From CAMLJR01 sp964500675 (GTDB lineage: Bacteria > Pseudomonadota > Gammaproteobacteria > Pseudomonadales > CAMLJR01), in NCBI GenBank assembly GCA_964500675.1, contig CAZCNY010000001.1:124001-188000 (forward strand): a stretch of 64,000 bases of DNA, read 5' to 3'. Positions 8,003 through 17,044 of this stretch are shown in pieces; within the stretch, counting starts at the first letter, position 1; every line of letters begins with the position of its first letter. A program made the translations under genes and the position numbers. The notes beneath the pieces are model-generated. The model ran no database searches. It saw only the letters and a list, made by a program, of their open reading frames with translations, and was not told where the DNA came from.

Positions 8003-8665
8003 ATGAAAGCTATCAAAACCCTTATGGCAGTTTCCGCTCTGGCAACTGTCGCCGCCGCAGCCAACGCGACGGTATATGACATGACCGCTTACACCAATAC
8101 GCCTTTCGCGGCAGCGGGCGGCAATCTCATTATGGACCTCTCTGGCACCTACGACACCACAGCGAGCATGTTTAGTGCGGTGCTTGGTACTAACGTCACA
8201 GGCGTGGCCACGCTGACTGGCAATGTGTATATCCCTGGCTTTAGCACCTCGATCCATTACAATACGATGAATTTCGTTATGGATGGTGCAACGGGCCTCG
8301 GCTCAACAATTGCTCCAGATGCGTCCTCCGCAAACTGCACGGACAACACTGGCAGCGGTTGCCCCGGCTTCTCAGGAGCACTCGTTTTCCCGCTGTATAA
8401 TGCTATTAACTTTCACACCACTTCCAACAAAAATGGCACGTTCGACGCTTCGTCGGGCACGCCGTTCACGGCCGCCCCTGGTACCTATACGTGGACTGGC
8501 ATCGCTAACGTCCCCGTCAATGGCAAAAACACGCTGGCGCAACTGCCGCTTACTGTAACGCTGTCTGAGCAAGCACCTGCTGTTCCGGTTCCGGCTGCCG
8601 CATGGTTGTTCGGCTCTGGCCTGCTCGGCTTGGCTGGCACCGCTCGCCGTCGTCGCACATCTTAA
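8003..8665 (+). CDS. PEP-CTERM (VPLPA-type) sorting-domain protein
   Basis: 220-residue secreted protein. A signal peptide (MKAIKTLMAVSALATVAAA, cleavage near ANA-T) is followed by a Thr/Gly/Asn-rich beta-type body of about 165 residues with one Cys pair region (ANCTDN, SGCPG). The C-terminus is a sorting signal: VPVPAAAWLFGSG, a hydrophobic stretch, then RRRRTS. This variant belongs to the VPLPA-CTERM class, which pairs with exosortases of the XrtD type; such a fused exosortase is encoded at 37.7 kb. The start at 8003 has GAGGA seven bases upstream. The body matches no family I recognise. Confidence 0.88.
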   Translation: MKAIKTLMAVSALATVAAAANATVYDMTAYTNTPFAAAGGNLIMDLSGTYDTTASMFSAVLGTNVTGVATLTGNVYIPGFSTSIHYNTMNFVMDGATGLGSTIAPDASSANCTDNTGSGCPGFSGALVFPLYNAINFHTTSNKNGTFDASSGTPFTAAPGTYTWTGIANVPVNGKNTLAQLPLTVTLSEQAPAVPVPAAAWLFGSGLLGLAGTARRRRTS

Positions 8666-8704
8666 TCGCTGTTTATTGGACTTAAATCGACAGGACGTCG
8701 AAGA

Positions 8705-8730
8705 AGCGCGGGGCTCTGCCCCGCGCTTTG
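8705..8730 (+). terminator. Terminator hairpin after the PEP-CTERM gene
   Basis: A perfect ten-pair stem AGCGCGGGGC / GCCCCGCGCT (8705-8714, 8718-8727) with a TCT loop lies 40 bases past the stop. The following T-run is short (TTTGATT), so it is a strong hairpin with a modest U-tract. Confidence 0.8.
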
Positions 8731-8851
8731 ATTAGAAAAGAAATATTGAAGGCATGTAGTCTTCTCAAGACAGAATTCAATCGGAGGTATGTGGTCGATG
8801 AAATCACTTCCCATGCAGTGCCATTGTCACTCTTCTGCTCCTTTTGACCTG

Positions 8852-8878
8852 TGCGCAATAACCACGTACCATTGCGCA
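8852..8878. promoter_or_regulatory. Palindrome TGCGCAAT-N11-ATTGCGCA, candidate enhancer site
   Basis: Perfect eight-base inverted repeat with an 11-base spacer, centred about 137 bases upstream of the -12 element of the sigma-54 promoter. That distance and symmetry fit a binding site for a sigma-54 activator dimer. In related exosortase systems PrsR is such an activator; no prsR is in this window, so the binding protein is inferred. Confidence 0.6.
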
Positions 8879-8987
8879 GCTTCGATACCAGAATAAAAAT
8901 AAAGGTGTGCGATAAGCCCCTTTTATAAAGACAACAACGCTCTCTGGGTGAGGCAGTTGGGGTTCGGTTGTCAGACCGAGGCCTAGA

Positions 8988-9005
8988 TTGGTAACACTAT
9001 TGCAG
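8988..9005 (+). promoter_or_regulatory. Sigma-54 promoter for the exopolysaccharide export operon
   Basis: TTGGTAACACTATTGCAG has the GG and GC of the -24/-12 elements exactly ten bases apart and the TTGCA form at -12. It lies about 100 bases before the export-protein start. A matching element precedes the second operon at 36.34 kb. Confidence 0.7.
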
Positions 9006-9105
9006 TAATTGCTAGGCACCCTATGCGATCTTCCAAAACCGATCCATGCCACACAAACGCGCCATAGCCATGAAACCCTCCATTAATAATAACTGGTGTA
9101 ATTTT

Positions 9106-9663
9106 ATGTCCTTAATCCGACTCGTGACATTCGGACTACTGCTATCAATTACGTCATTCACCCGCGCTGAAACGGTGCCGTACCACGTCAATCCAGGCGA
9201 CCTCCTCGATGTTTACGTTTGGAATGAGAAAGACCTAACACTAGAAGTGTTGGTGCGTCCCGACGGAACGATCAGCATTCCGCTAGCCGGTCAAGTGCAG
9301 GCAGGCGGACTATCCGTGCCGGATATTGAAAAGAACTTGAGCAATGCGCTCGCCAAGTACATGAAAGATGAACCATCCGTGACCGTGATGGTGAAACAAA
9401 CCACCGGTAACACCATTTATGTCATAGGCAAGGTCCTTAAATCCGGGCAATTCCCGATCAATCAACCGACCGATGTAATGCAAGCGCTCGCCATGGCCGG
9501 TGGTTTGAATCCATATGCCGCAGAAAACAGCATTAATATATTGCGCCGCGACAAAGACGGTACACAAAAAGCGATCCCGTTCCGCTACAGCGATGTGAAA
9601 GACGGCGATCAATTGCAAACCAATATTTTGCTGCAAAGCGGTGATGTGGTGGTGGTGCCCTAA
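9106..9663 (+). CDS. Exopolysaccharide export protein, Wza-like (exosortase-associated type)
   Basis: Outer-membrane/periplasmic polysaccharide export protein of 185 residues. A signal peptide (MSLIRLVTFGLLLSITSFTRA) is followed by a Poly_export domain beginning YHVNPGDLLDVYVW and ending near VTVMVKQT, then an SLBB-like segment (NTIYVIGKVLKSGQF...AMAGGLNPYA). It is short compared with E. coli Wza, as is typical of the single-SLBB members in PEP-CTERM loci. The ATG at 9106 was chosen because the signal peptide begins there; in-frame ATGs at 9046 and 9070 are possible. First gene after the sigma-54 promoter; 11 bases before the next gene. Confidence 0.9.
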   Translation: MSLIRLVTFGLLLSITSFTRAETVPYHVNPGDLLDVYVWNEKDLTLEVLVRPDGTISIPLAGQVQAGGLSVPDIEKNLSNALAKYMKDEPSVTVMVKQTTGNTIYVIGKVLKSGQFPINQPTDVMQALAMAGGLNPYAAENSINILRRDKDGTQKAIPFRYSDVKDGDQLQTNILLQSGDVVVVP

Positions 9664-9674
9664 AGGCAGCAAGA

Positions 9675-11093
9675 ATGCACGCACAAAAGTTCCTAATAAG
9701 CTTACTCGCCGCGATTGTGCTGCAATCGATTAGCTTATTGGTATCCGCAGCGGATTATGCTGGCGGTTTCAATATGAATGTCGACGCCAGCCATAACGAC
9801 AATATCCGCCTTGCACCAAGCGACAAAACCTCTGTTCAAAAATACCACGCGGCACCCACACTGACTTTTAGTGCGGCAACAGAAAACACGAAGATCGAGC
9901 TCAATTCAACATTTGATTTCAACCGCTACGACAAAAGCGAATTCGACAGCAACGATCAAAACCTTGCACTTGCGCTTTCGCACCAACTTGAGCGCGGATC
10001 CATCGGGCTAAATGTCGCCTATATCAATAACTCGACGCTAACCAGCGAATTGCTGACAAGCGGTAGAATCGGCAATAAAGCCGAGCGCACCGAGCAATAC
10101 CAGCTGTCCCCACAATGGACGTACTCCATCAATGAAACTAACTTATTACAAACTCAAGCGAGCTTTACGGCTCAAGACTATCACTCCAACGCGTACACCG
10201 GTTACAAAAATACTGGCGCGGAAGTTGACTGGCTTCATATGATCAATGAAAGAATAAAATTGGTGACCGCAGTTACTTACTCGGACTATCAGTCCGACGA
10301 CATAAAATTTGGCGTACCCACCTCGGAGTTTGTGTACACAACGAGCGACCCAACCTCCCCCGGTGAGCATAAATATTTCCTACCTGGAATAGATGTTGTC
10401 GGAATATCCGCCGATGCGTTTGGCGAACAAAGTTATGCGCCCCGCACCAAAAATGTGGGTGGGCAAATTGGTATTGATTACCAGTCCACTGAACAATCTC
10501 TGCTAAGCGGACGCTTCGGCCGGTCACGCAACACCTCCACATACCCCATCAAAGACCCCAATAACATATGCAGTAATTCTGATTATCTCAGACTAATATC
10601 TGATTTTAATCGCGGAGTGGCGGTACTAGGAAGCGGCTCGCTCGAGACTATTTGCAGCCCCCTTCCAAACAGTGAAGCATGGCTATCAACGGCGGAAATC
10701 GAATGGGGTTGGAGCAACGAGCGGCAACAATTCAAATTGAACACAACAAAATCGACACAGCCAACCAGCAACGGCTACACCGTCGATGCGACACAAATAG
10801 GTTCGAGCTGGAGCTATCAATTCACCGCGCTTAATCAACTCTCCGCCAATCTAACGCTCGTTCGCAACCGCGCCATCGACAAGAAAAGCACTCTGCAAAA
10901 TGCCTCTATTGCCGATCGGGACTACGGATCAGCTACGCTCGCCTACCAACGCCAGTTGAGCGAACGTTGGTTCTTACGTGCAAGTTACACATACTCCGAA
11001 CAGAAATATACTCAAAATAACTCCCGGGCTAGCTCGAAAATTCTTACACTCAGCATAAACTACCGTCCGCAACAATGGCATTGGTCTCGATAA
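9675..11093 (+). CDS. Outer-membrane beta-barrel protein of the exosortase/EPS locus
   Basis: 472-residue protein with a signal peptide (to about residue 25, VSAADYAGG) and then many alternating amphipathic strands with aromatic girdle residues (for example SIGLNVAYINNS and RWFLRASYTYSEQKY), ending in a strand RPQQWHWSR. This is the pattern of the PEP-CTERM-system-associated barrel that sits beside the Wza-like protein in such loci, where it probably forms or supports the outer-membrane exit pore. It lies 11 bases downstream of the export gene in the same operon. The family assignment rests on architecture and position, with no catalytic motif to test it. Confidence 0.8.
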   Translation: MHAQKFLISLLAAIVLQSISLLVSAADYAGGFNMNVDASHNDNIRLAPSDKTSVQKYHAAPTLTFSAATENTKIELNSTFDFNRYDKSEFDSNDQNLALALSHQLERGSIGLNVAYINNSTLTSELLTSGRIGNKAERTEQYQLSPQWTYSINETNLLQTQASFTAQDYHSNAYTGYKNTGAEVDWLHMINERIKLVTAVTYSDYQSDDIKFGVPTSEFVYTTSDPTSPGEHKYFLPGIDVVGISADAFGEQSYAPRTKNVGGQIGIDYQSTEQSLLSGRFGRSRNTSTYPIKDPNNICSNSDYLRLISDFNRGVAVLGSGSLETICSPLPNSEAWLSTAEIEWGWSNERQQFKLNTTKSTQPTSNGYTVDATQIGSSWSYQFTALNQLSANLTLVRNRAIDKKSTLQNASIADRDYGSATLAYQRQLSERWFLRASYTYSEQKYTQNNSRASSKILTLSINYRPQQWHWSR

Positions 11094-11132
11094 ATCGCTC
11101 AATTAGCTACTAATTTACGGAATGAAGCAATT

Positions 11133-12902
11133 ATGAATATGGCAAGTACAACGCCAGCAGAGCTTGAAGACGACAGCAAGTCGCTGGCGGATTATTTAAG
11201 CATTCTGAAGCGCCGCAAGAGGCAGATGCGCATAGCAGCACTCATTGTGCTCGCTCTCGCCGTGCTCGCCGCATTATTTTGGCCGCCGACCTATCGTGCC
11301 ACCGCGACGATCTTAATTGAAGAACAAGAAATTCCCGAGGACCTCGTGCGCTCGACGGTGACAGGTTTTGCTAATCAGGAACTTCAAGTCATCTCGCAGC
11401 GCGTGCTCACACTTAACACGATTATGGATATCGTGCAGAAATACCAATTATGGAGCGACGACGAGATCCGTCGCATGCCGCGTACGGATATGATGGAAAA
11501 ATTTCAAAAGCGCATGAAGCTCGATGTGGTCAACGCCGATGTCATGGACCCCCGTTTCGGTCGGCCGACTCAAGCAACGATTGCGTTTACATTGTCGTTC
11601 GATCACCGCAACCCAGCCATCGCGCAAAAAGTGACGAATGAACTCGTTAATTTGTACATGAATGAGAACTTAAAAAACCGCACCGAAAAATCGACGACCA
11701 CTTCCGAGTTTTTGAAAAGCGAGGCCGATGATCTCGACAACCACCTCAAAGAAATCCAACAAAAGCTTGCCGATTTCAAAGAAAAAAACGAAGGCGCGCT
11801 CCCTGAACTCTATCAATACAACCTTAACGTCATCGAACGCTCCGACATGGAGCTGAGCGATGCCAAGTCGCACTTGTCCGAACTGCAAAAACATCGCATT
11901 GAACTGTTATCCAATATGGCTCAGATCAGCCCCTATGCCGCCACCGATTTACCGAACGGCGACAAGGCGCTCAGCGATCCCGATCGCCTGCGTGCATTGC
12001 AATCGCAGTACCGCGCCAAATCGGCGATTTACAGCCCCGATCACCCCGATATCATTCAGCTGCAACGCCAAATTAAACAGCTCGAGGAAAAATTGGGCGC
12101 CGGCAGCAGCGATAAAGATTTTGATGCCGAGTTGCGCGCCGAGGAAGACAAGCTCGCGCAGCTCAAGCAAACCTATACGGCCGACCACCCCGAAGTGCTC
12201 AAACAGCAGCGCGTAGTCGAAGCATTGTTGAACCAAAAAGCGAATGCCGTGAAGAACAGCGTCACGCACGCAGATAACCCAGCCTATGTTCTGCTCGATA
12301 CGCAAGTGAAATCCATGGATGAGGATATCAAATCACTGACAAATCGCATCGCGGACCTCACTGAAAAAATCAGCAAATTTGAAGGCTATATCTCAAAAGC
12401 CCCCGATGTTGAGAAAACCTACAACGATTTAATGCGCGATCTACAAACCACAACGCTGAAATACCAAGATATCAAAGGTAAGCAAATGGAAGCTGACCTT
12501 GCCCAAAACCTCGAAACCGAACGCAAGGGGCAACGCTACAGCCTGATTCAGCCGCCGATTCTACCGGACGATCCAGTCAGCCCAAACCGTATCGCCATTC
12601 TTCTAATCGGCATTATCCTGGCGGGAGTAGCAGCCGCTGCTACCGCGGGCGCGCTCGAAATGCTCGATGAAAGCGTTAAGGGTCGCCTTGAACTGATCCA
12701 ACTGCTCGGTGCGGCGCCGCTCGGCAGCATTCCTTATCTGATGATTGCGGAAGAAGAGAAAAAAGTCGATAAGAAGAAGCAATTGATGTGGATTGCACTC
12801 GCTGCAGGAATTGTTGTCGCACTGGTATTGATCCATTTCTTTTACAAACCGCTCGACGTGCTCTGGTTCGTCATTTTACGCAAGCTTGGTCTTGGCTATT
12901 AA
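11133..12902 (+). CDS. Chain-length determinant (Wzz/GumC-like), exosortase-associated
   Basis: 589-residue polysaccharide co-polymerase of the inner membrane. Cytoplasmic start, membrane segment at about residues 33-55 (IVLALAVLAALFWPP), Wzz domain (ATILIEEQEIPEDLVRS), a long periplasmic coiled-coil region (about 190-450), then a second membrane segment (IAILLIGIILAGVAAAAT) preceded by the Pro-rich PPILPDDPVSPN. A further hydrophobic segment near the C-terminus (MWIALAAGIVVALVLI) gives an extra membrane pass. The kinase is a separate downstream gene, as in GumC/CpsC-type systems. An ATG two codons in is an alternative start. Confidence 0.92.
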   Translation: MNMASTTPAELEDDSKSLADYLSILKRRKRQMRIAALIVLALAVLAALFWPPTYRATATILIEEQEIPEDLVRSTVTGFANQELQVISQRVLTLNTIMDIVQKYQLWSDDEIRRMPRTDMMEKFQKRMKLDVVNADVMDPRFGRPTQATIAFTLSFDHRNPAIAQKVTNELVNLYMNENLKNRTEKSTTTSEFLKSEADDLDNHLKEIQQKLADFKEKNEGALPELYQYNLNVIERSDMELSDAKSHLSELQKHRIELLSNMAQISPYAATDLPNGDKALSDPDRLRALQSQYRAKSAIYSPDHPDIIQLQRQIKQLEEKLGAGSSDKDFDAELRAEEDKLAQLKQTYTADHPEVLKQQRVVEALLNQKANAVKNSVTHADNPAYVLLDTQVKSMDEDIKSLTNRIADLTEKISKFEGYISKAPDVEKTYNDLMRDLQTTTLKYQDIKGKQMEADLAQNLETERKGQRYSLIQPPILPDDPVSPNRIAILLIGIILAGVAAAATAGALEMLDESVKGRLELIQLLGAAPLGSIPYLMIAEEEKKVDKKKQLMWIALAAGIVVALVLIHFFYKPLDVLWFVILRKLGLGY

Positions 12903-12960
12903 TTGCTGAGCATAGGCATTTTTTACTGAGCTTAACTATTGTTTACTGAGAGAGACCATC

Positions 12961-13749
12961 GTGGATTTTATTCAGCAGGCGATCGATAAGGCGCGCGAAC
13001 AGCGGCAAACCGGCGCGCCTGAGACGCGCGAAACCTCGCAAAAAGCGCCACCGCCAAAACCCGGTACGCAGAAAATCGAGTACACGCAAACGCGCGTGGC
13101 CGAACTCGACCCCGAGCACCTGCGTCGCGAACGCATTATCGCCGCCTCCGATGATGACAAGCGCGGCGATAGCTATCGTCAGCTGCGAACGCAAATTTTG
13201 CGTACGTTTCGAGACAACAACTGGCACACGCTCGCGATTACGAGCCCCAACAGCCAGGCCGGTAAAACTCTTACCGCAATCAACCTTGCAATCAGTCTGT
13301 CGCTCGAAGTCAACCAAACCGTGATGCTGGTCGAACTCGATCTGCGCAACCCCAGCATTCTCAACAAATTGGGCATCGAGCACGAATACGGCCTTATTGA
13401 TGTTGTCGAGGGTCAAGCGGAGTTAAGCCAAGCACTCGTCAATCCCGGATTTGAACGGCTGGTGATTTTACCCAATAGCGGCAACACGAAGCGCCGCTCC
13501 GAGCTGCTATCGTCACCGCAAATGGGCGCACTATTGCACGACATCGTGCATCGTTACGAATCGCGCTTAATTATTTTCGATCTGCCTGCTCTACTCGACG
13601 ACGACGATGCGCTGGTTTTCGCGCCGTATGCCGATGCGACACTGCTTGTAGTTGAGGATTGTGTGAGCAAGCGCGACGATATCGAACGCTCGCTGCAATT
13701 GCTGCAGGGCACGCGGCTGCTCGGCACCGTGCTGAACAAGGTACGCTGA
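12961..13749 (+). CDS. CpsD/CapB-type tyrosine autokinase, exosortase-associated
   Basis: 262-residue cytoplasmic P-loop protein that partners the Wzz-like protein and controls chain length by autophosphorylation. The N-terminal 65 residues are polar and low-complexity; then DSYRQLRTQIL, a Walker A of SPNSQAGKTLTAINLA, Walker A' MLVELDLRNPS and Walker B LIIFDLPALL. The usual acidic PGEGK-type loop is replaced by NSQAGK, and the protein stops at VLNKVR with no Tyr-rich tail, so the normal phosphorylation cluster is missing. GTG start after a GAGAGAG stretch. It ends 26 bases before the ATPase gene. Confidence 0.88.
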   Translation: MDFIQQAIDKAREQRQTGAPETRETSQKAPPPKPGTQKIEYTQTRVAELDPEHLRRERIIAASDDDKRGDSYRQLRTQILRTFRDNNWHTLAITSPNSQAGKTLTAINLAISLSLEVNQTVMLVELDLRNPSILNKLGIEHEYGLIDVVEGQAELSQALVNPGFERLVILPNSGNTKRRSELLSSPQMGALLHDIVHRYESRLIIFDLPALLDDDDALVFAPYADATLLVVEDCVSKRDDIERSLQLLQGTRLLGTVLNKVR

Positions 13750-13775
13750 GTCAAGATCAGAGGTTTATTAAAAAT

Positions 13776-14711
13776 ATGTACCTCGCTCACTACGGCTTCA
13801 CGCAAATGCCGTTCAACTTGGCCCCCGATCCCGATTGCCTGTATTTATCGGAAAAGCACCGCCTGGGCTTGAGCTTACTGCAATACGGTCTGTCTGAATC
13901 GGTCGGCGGGTTGACGGTCATTTCAGGCGCGGTCGGCGCGGGCAAAACCACTCTGCTGCGCAAACTCTTGCAACAACTCGACTACGAGCGGCTGACCGTC
14001 GGCGTTATCAACAATACGCTGGGCTTCGATGAGAAGTTGATTCACTGGGTTGTATCGGCGTTCAATCTGTCTTACGAAGGCCGCGACAATCTCGCGCTTT
14101 TTCGCGAGTTTCAGCAATTTCTGATCAACCAGTATGCGCAAGGAAAAATTACCGTATTGATAGTCGACGAGGCGCAGAATCTCAACGACAAGGCGCTCGA
14201 AGAACTGCGTTTGCTCACCAATATCAACGCCGAGCGCGACCAACTCCTAAAAATCGTGCTACTCGGGCAACCCGAATTATTGGAGCTCCTTTCACAACCG
14301 CGCTTGTCGCAAATCGCGCAGCGCGTGTCGGTCGAATATCATCTTGAACCGCTTAACCGCCTCGATACGCGCAATTACATTCACCACCGGCTCGAAAAAG
14401 CCGGTGGTGCCGCTGATATTTTTTCCGACAAAGCATGCGACATTATCTACTGTCTGAGTGGCGGCGTACCGCGTTTGATCAATACATTGTGCGACTACGC
14501 CCTCGTCTACGGCTTCGCACAAGGTTCGCATAAAATTGGCTTTGCGGCGGTACTGGAATCCGCCAAAGGGCGTCGACTGGGCGGAATCAATTATCACGAC
14601 AGGAATAATCCCGCGATTAAAGAAGTCAGCGATGCGATCGCCTCCGAACGCGGTATCGATCTGGAATCCCTATTTCCTGCACCAAAACCTGTAACATCCA
14701 TCGCGTCATAA
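13776..14711 (+). CDS. ExeA-like AAA ATPase, exosortase/EPS-associated
   Basis: 311-residue ATPase of the kind always found beside the autokinase in PEP-CTERM exopolysaccharide loci; the role is unproven, possibly assembly of the export machinery. MYLAHYGFTQMPFNLAPDP is the typical opening; Walker A is SGAVGAGKTTLLR, Walker B is VLIVDEAQNL, and sensor-like LLGQPEL follows, with a C-terminal helical domain ending SGGVPRLINTLCD. The ATG at 13776 was chosen because the family starts MY.xxYGF and AGAGG lies upstream; an open frame extends back into the kinase gene but is not homologous. Confidence 0.92.
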   Translation: MYLAHYGFTQMPFNLAPDPDCLYLSEKHRLGLSLLQYGLSESVGGLTVISGAVGAGKTTLLRKLLQQLDYERLTVGVINNTLGFDEKLIHWVVSAFNLSYEGRDNLALFREFQQFLINQYAQGKITVLIVDEAQNLNDKALEELRLLTNINAERDQLLKIVLLGQPELLELLSQPRLSQIAQRVSVEYHLEPLNRLDTRNYIHHRLEKAGGAADIFSDKACDIIYCLSGGVPRLINTLCDYALVYGFAQGSHKIGFAAVLESAKGRRLGGINYHDRNNPAIKEVSDAIASERGIDLESLFPAPKPVTSIAS

Positions 14712-14784
14712 TTAATCGACCATAGAGACGTATCAGTATCGAAATAATAACCAAATCGGTACATGGAATGAGGTAAAAGAGCAA

Positions 14785-15963
14785 ATGTCCAAACGCGTGA
14801 TGACAGTATTTGGAACGCGGCCCGAGGCGATAAAAATGGCGCCCGTTGCGCTCGCACTTGCGGCGGATTCCAACCTTGAGTCGATCGTGTGCATCACCGC
14901 CCAACACAGGCAAATGCTCGACCAGGTCATGCGCATTTTCGATTTGAGCGCCGCTATCGATTTGGATTTGATGCGGCCAGGCCAGGATCTTTACGACATA
15001 ACGAGTCGCGTCTTACTCGGCATGCGCGATGTACTCAAGCGCGAAAAACCCGACCTGGTGCTCGTGCACGGCGATACCACCACGTGCTTCGCTGCTGCCC
15101 TCGCCGCGTTTTACCAAAGCATTCCGGTCGGCCACGTCGAAGCGGGATTACGCACGGGCAATTTGCTCGCGCCATTTCCCGAAGAGGCCAATCGCTCACT
15201 GGTCGGACGTATCGCCGAAATGCATTTCGCGCCGACTGAGCGTGCCCGCGACAACTTGCTCGCAGAAAATATTGCACCCGAAAAAATTATCGTCACGGGC
15301 AATACCGTTATCGATGCATTGCTGATTGCACGCGGCAAAGTTAAGACCCTGCCTTCAAGCGCGTGGCACAGCAGCATCGGTAGCACGTTATGTGAATGCA
15401 TCGAGCAACGCCGCGGACGCCTCATATTAATTACCGGCCACCGCCGCGAAAACTTCGGTCAAGGTTTTATCGATCTCTGCAACGCCATTCGCACACTCGC
15501 GCTCGCGCACCCCGACTGGCTGCTTGTCTACCCCGTGCACCTCAATCCAAATGTACAACAGCCCGTGCTCGATATTTTGAGCCACCTGCCGAACGTACAC
15601 TTAATCGAACCGTTAGAATATTTGCCTTTCGTATGGCTGATGGATCAATGCGACCTAATTCTGACCGATTCAGGGGGAATTCAAGAGGAAGGGCCGGCGC
15701 TGGGCAAGCCGGTGCTGGTAATGCGCGAAGTTACCGAGCGCCCCGAAGCGCTTGATGCCGGCACAGTAAGGCTCGTAGGTACAGACAAACAACGCATCAT
15801 CGGCGCTGTCGAACTTATTTTAAATAATGAACCCGAATATAGGTCAATGGCTACCGCCCGCAATCCTTTTGGTAATGGAACTGCAGCAGAGAAAATCCTT
15901 TCCGCGTTAAAGGACTATTTGAAAAATAATCATTGTGCGCAACCAAAAAGAGAAAAATTTTGA
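14785..15963 (+). CDS. wecB: UDP-N-acetylglucosamine 2-epimerase (non-hydrolysing)
   Basis: Converts UDP-GlcNAc to UDP-ManNAc. 392 residues, with VFGTRPEAIKMAPV at the N-terminus, GHRRENFGQGF in the second Rossmann domain and TDSGGIQEEGPALG near the active site, all diagnostic of WecB. GAGGT lies upstream of the ATG. With wecC 1.1 kb downstream it supplies UDP-ManNAcA, so the polymer is likely to contain N-acetylmannosaminuronic acid. Separated from wecC by one AT-rich gene that looks inserted. Confidence 0.95.
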   Translation: MSKRVMTVFGTRPEAIKMAPVALALAADSNLESIVCITAQHRQMLDQVMRIFDLSAAIDLDLMRPGQDLYDITSRVLLGMRDVLKREKPDLVLVHGDTTTCFAAALAAFYQSIPVGHVEAGLRTGNLLAPFPEEANRSLVGRIAEMHFAPTERARDNLLAENIAPEKIIVTGNTVIDALLIARGKVKTLPSSAWHSSIGSTLCECIEQRRGRLILITGHRRENFGQGFIDLCNAIRTLALAHPDWLLVYPVHLNPNVQQPVLDILSHLPNVHLIEPLEYLPFVWLMDQCDLILTDSGGIQEEGPALGKPVLVMREVTERPEALDAGTVRLVGTDKQRIIGAVELILNNEPEYRSMATARNPFGNGTAAEKILSALKDYLKNNHCAQPKREKF

Positions 15964-16017
15964 AAATGAGTTACAACTCTTAAAATATTCGATTTTCACT
16001 CTTGAGTTCAACCAAAC

Positions 16018-16920
16018 ATGAGTCCGCTGCAAAACTTGAGAAAGCTATTCAGAAGGACATATCGCTTCCTTTTCTTCCGTGTTCATTGGGAAATACTGGT
16101 ACAAAAAGGCGTAATTGGTAAGCAAGATTTCAGCAAATTTAAGCTCCTTACCCCGCCGCGAGATTGCTTTTGGGCTGACCCTTTTGTTGTTAAACGCGAC
16201 GATAAAGTTTATATATTTATTGAGGTAGCCGAGTACAAGAAATTTAAAGGATACATTTCCGTTTTAGAATTAGATTTAAAATTAAATCTATTGGAGGTTA
16301 GAAAAGTTCTGGAGGAACCGTGGCATCTATCATATCCGTTTGTCTTTGAACACGCCGGAACGTTTTGGATGATCCCTGAATCAAAAGCCAATAAAAAAGT
16401 AACTTTATATAAGTGCACCTCCTTTCCAGATAAATGGCAAAAATATCGCGATCTACTGGAAAACCAACGAATTGTCGATAGCAGTGTCTTTTTCTTTAAC
16501 AACAAATGGTGGCTATTTTGCGGCGGACCAGGTGCTAACCACCCAAATAGCAATGAATTGTTTTTTATTTTTTTTAGCGACGATCCAATTGATGGTGCAT
16601 GGACTCCGCATCCACTCAACCCTGTGAAATGCGATATAAGTGGAGGAAGACCGGCAGGTAATATTTTTTTAAGAAATGGCCAGCTAATGCGGTTAGCTCA
16701 AAACTGCAGCATCGGTTATGGAGGCTCCACTGTGATATACCGAATAAACGAACTTACAACAACATCATATTCCGAAACTAAAATCGAGGATGTTCATCCC
16801 GAGGGGTTCCCGAATGCAATTGGTATGCATCATTTTAGTGAGTCTGAAGGTTTTGTAGCATCAGACATCTCATTTTATATACCGAAATTTAGACCAGAGA
16901 TTCAGCGTACGAATATATAA
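16018..16920 (+). CDS. Glucosaminyl-IPC-transferase N-terminal-like beta-propeller protein
   Basis: 300-residue soluble protein resembling the N-terminal domain found in plant glucosamine inositolphosphorylceramide transferase and in many bacterial polysaccharide loci (a five-bladed, GH43-like fold by family knowledge). Visible repeats of the type are CFWADPFVVKRDDKVYIF, WHLSYPFVFEHAGTFWMIPES and DSSVFFFNNKWWLFCGG. The role in bacteria is unknown; it may bind or modify sugar. It is notably AT-richer than wecB and wecC on either side and lies between two genes that normally act together, which suggests insertion. The domain likeness is from memory and moderate. Confidence 0.6.
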   Translation: MSPLQNLRKLFRRTYRFLFFRVHWEILVQKGVIGKQDFSKFKLLTPPRDCFWADPFVVKRDDKVYIFIEVAEYKKFKGYISVLELDLKLNLLEVRKVLEEPWHLSYPFVFEHAGTFWMIPESKANKKVTLYKCTSFPDKWQKYRDLLENQRIVDSSVFFFNNKWWLFCGGPGANHPNSNELFFIFFSDDPIDGAWTPHPLNPVKCDISGGRPAGNIFLRNGQLMRLAQNCSIGYGGSTVIYRINELTTTSYSETKIEDVHPEGFPNAIGMHHFSESEGFVASDISFYIPKFRPEIQRTNI

Positions 16921-17044
16921 GTGCTTCAATTTTATCCATGCCGAATTTCAGTTTTATTAGTTGCTTTACATAAGATTACAGTCAATTACAGTATTTAACT
17001 CTGCGAAAATTATCTTTACCAATTGAGAGCCTGAGGTTACTAAT

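Larger units (their letters stand above)
8666..9105. other. Regulatory intergenic region before the exopolysaccharide operon
   Basis: 440 bases with no convincing gene. It contains the PEP-CTERM terminator, a palindrome at 8852-8878 and a sigma-54-type promoter at 8988-9005, each listed separately. The small frame on the minus strand here (8804-9052) has no recognisable content. Confidence 0.7.
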
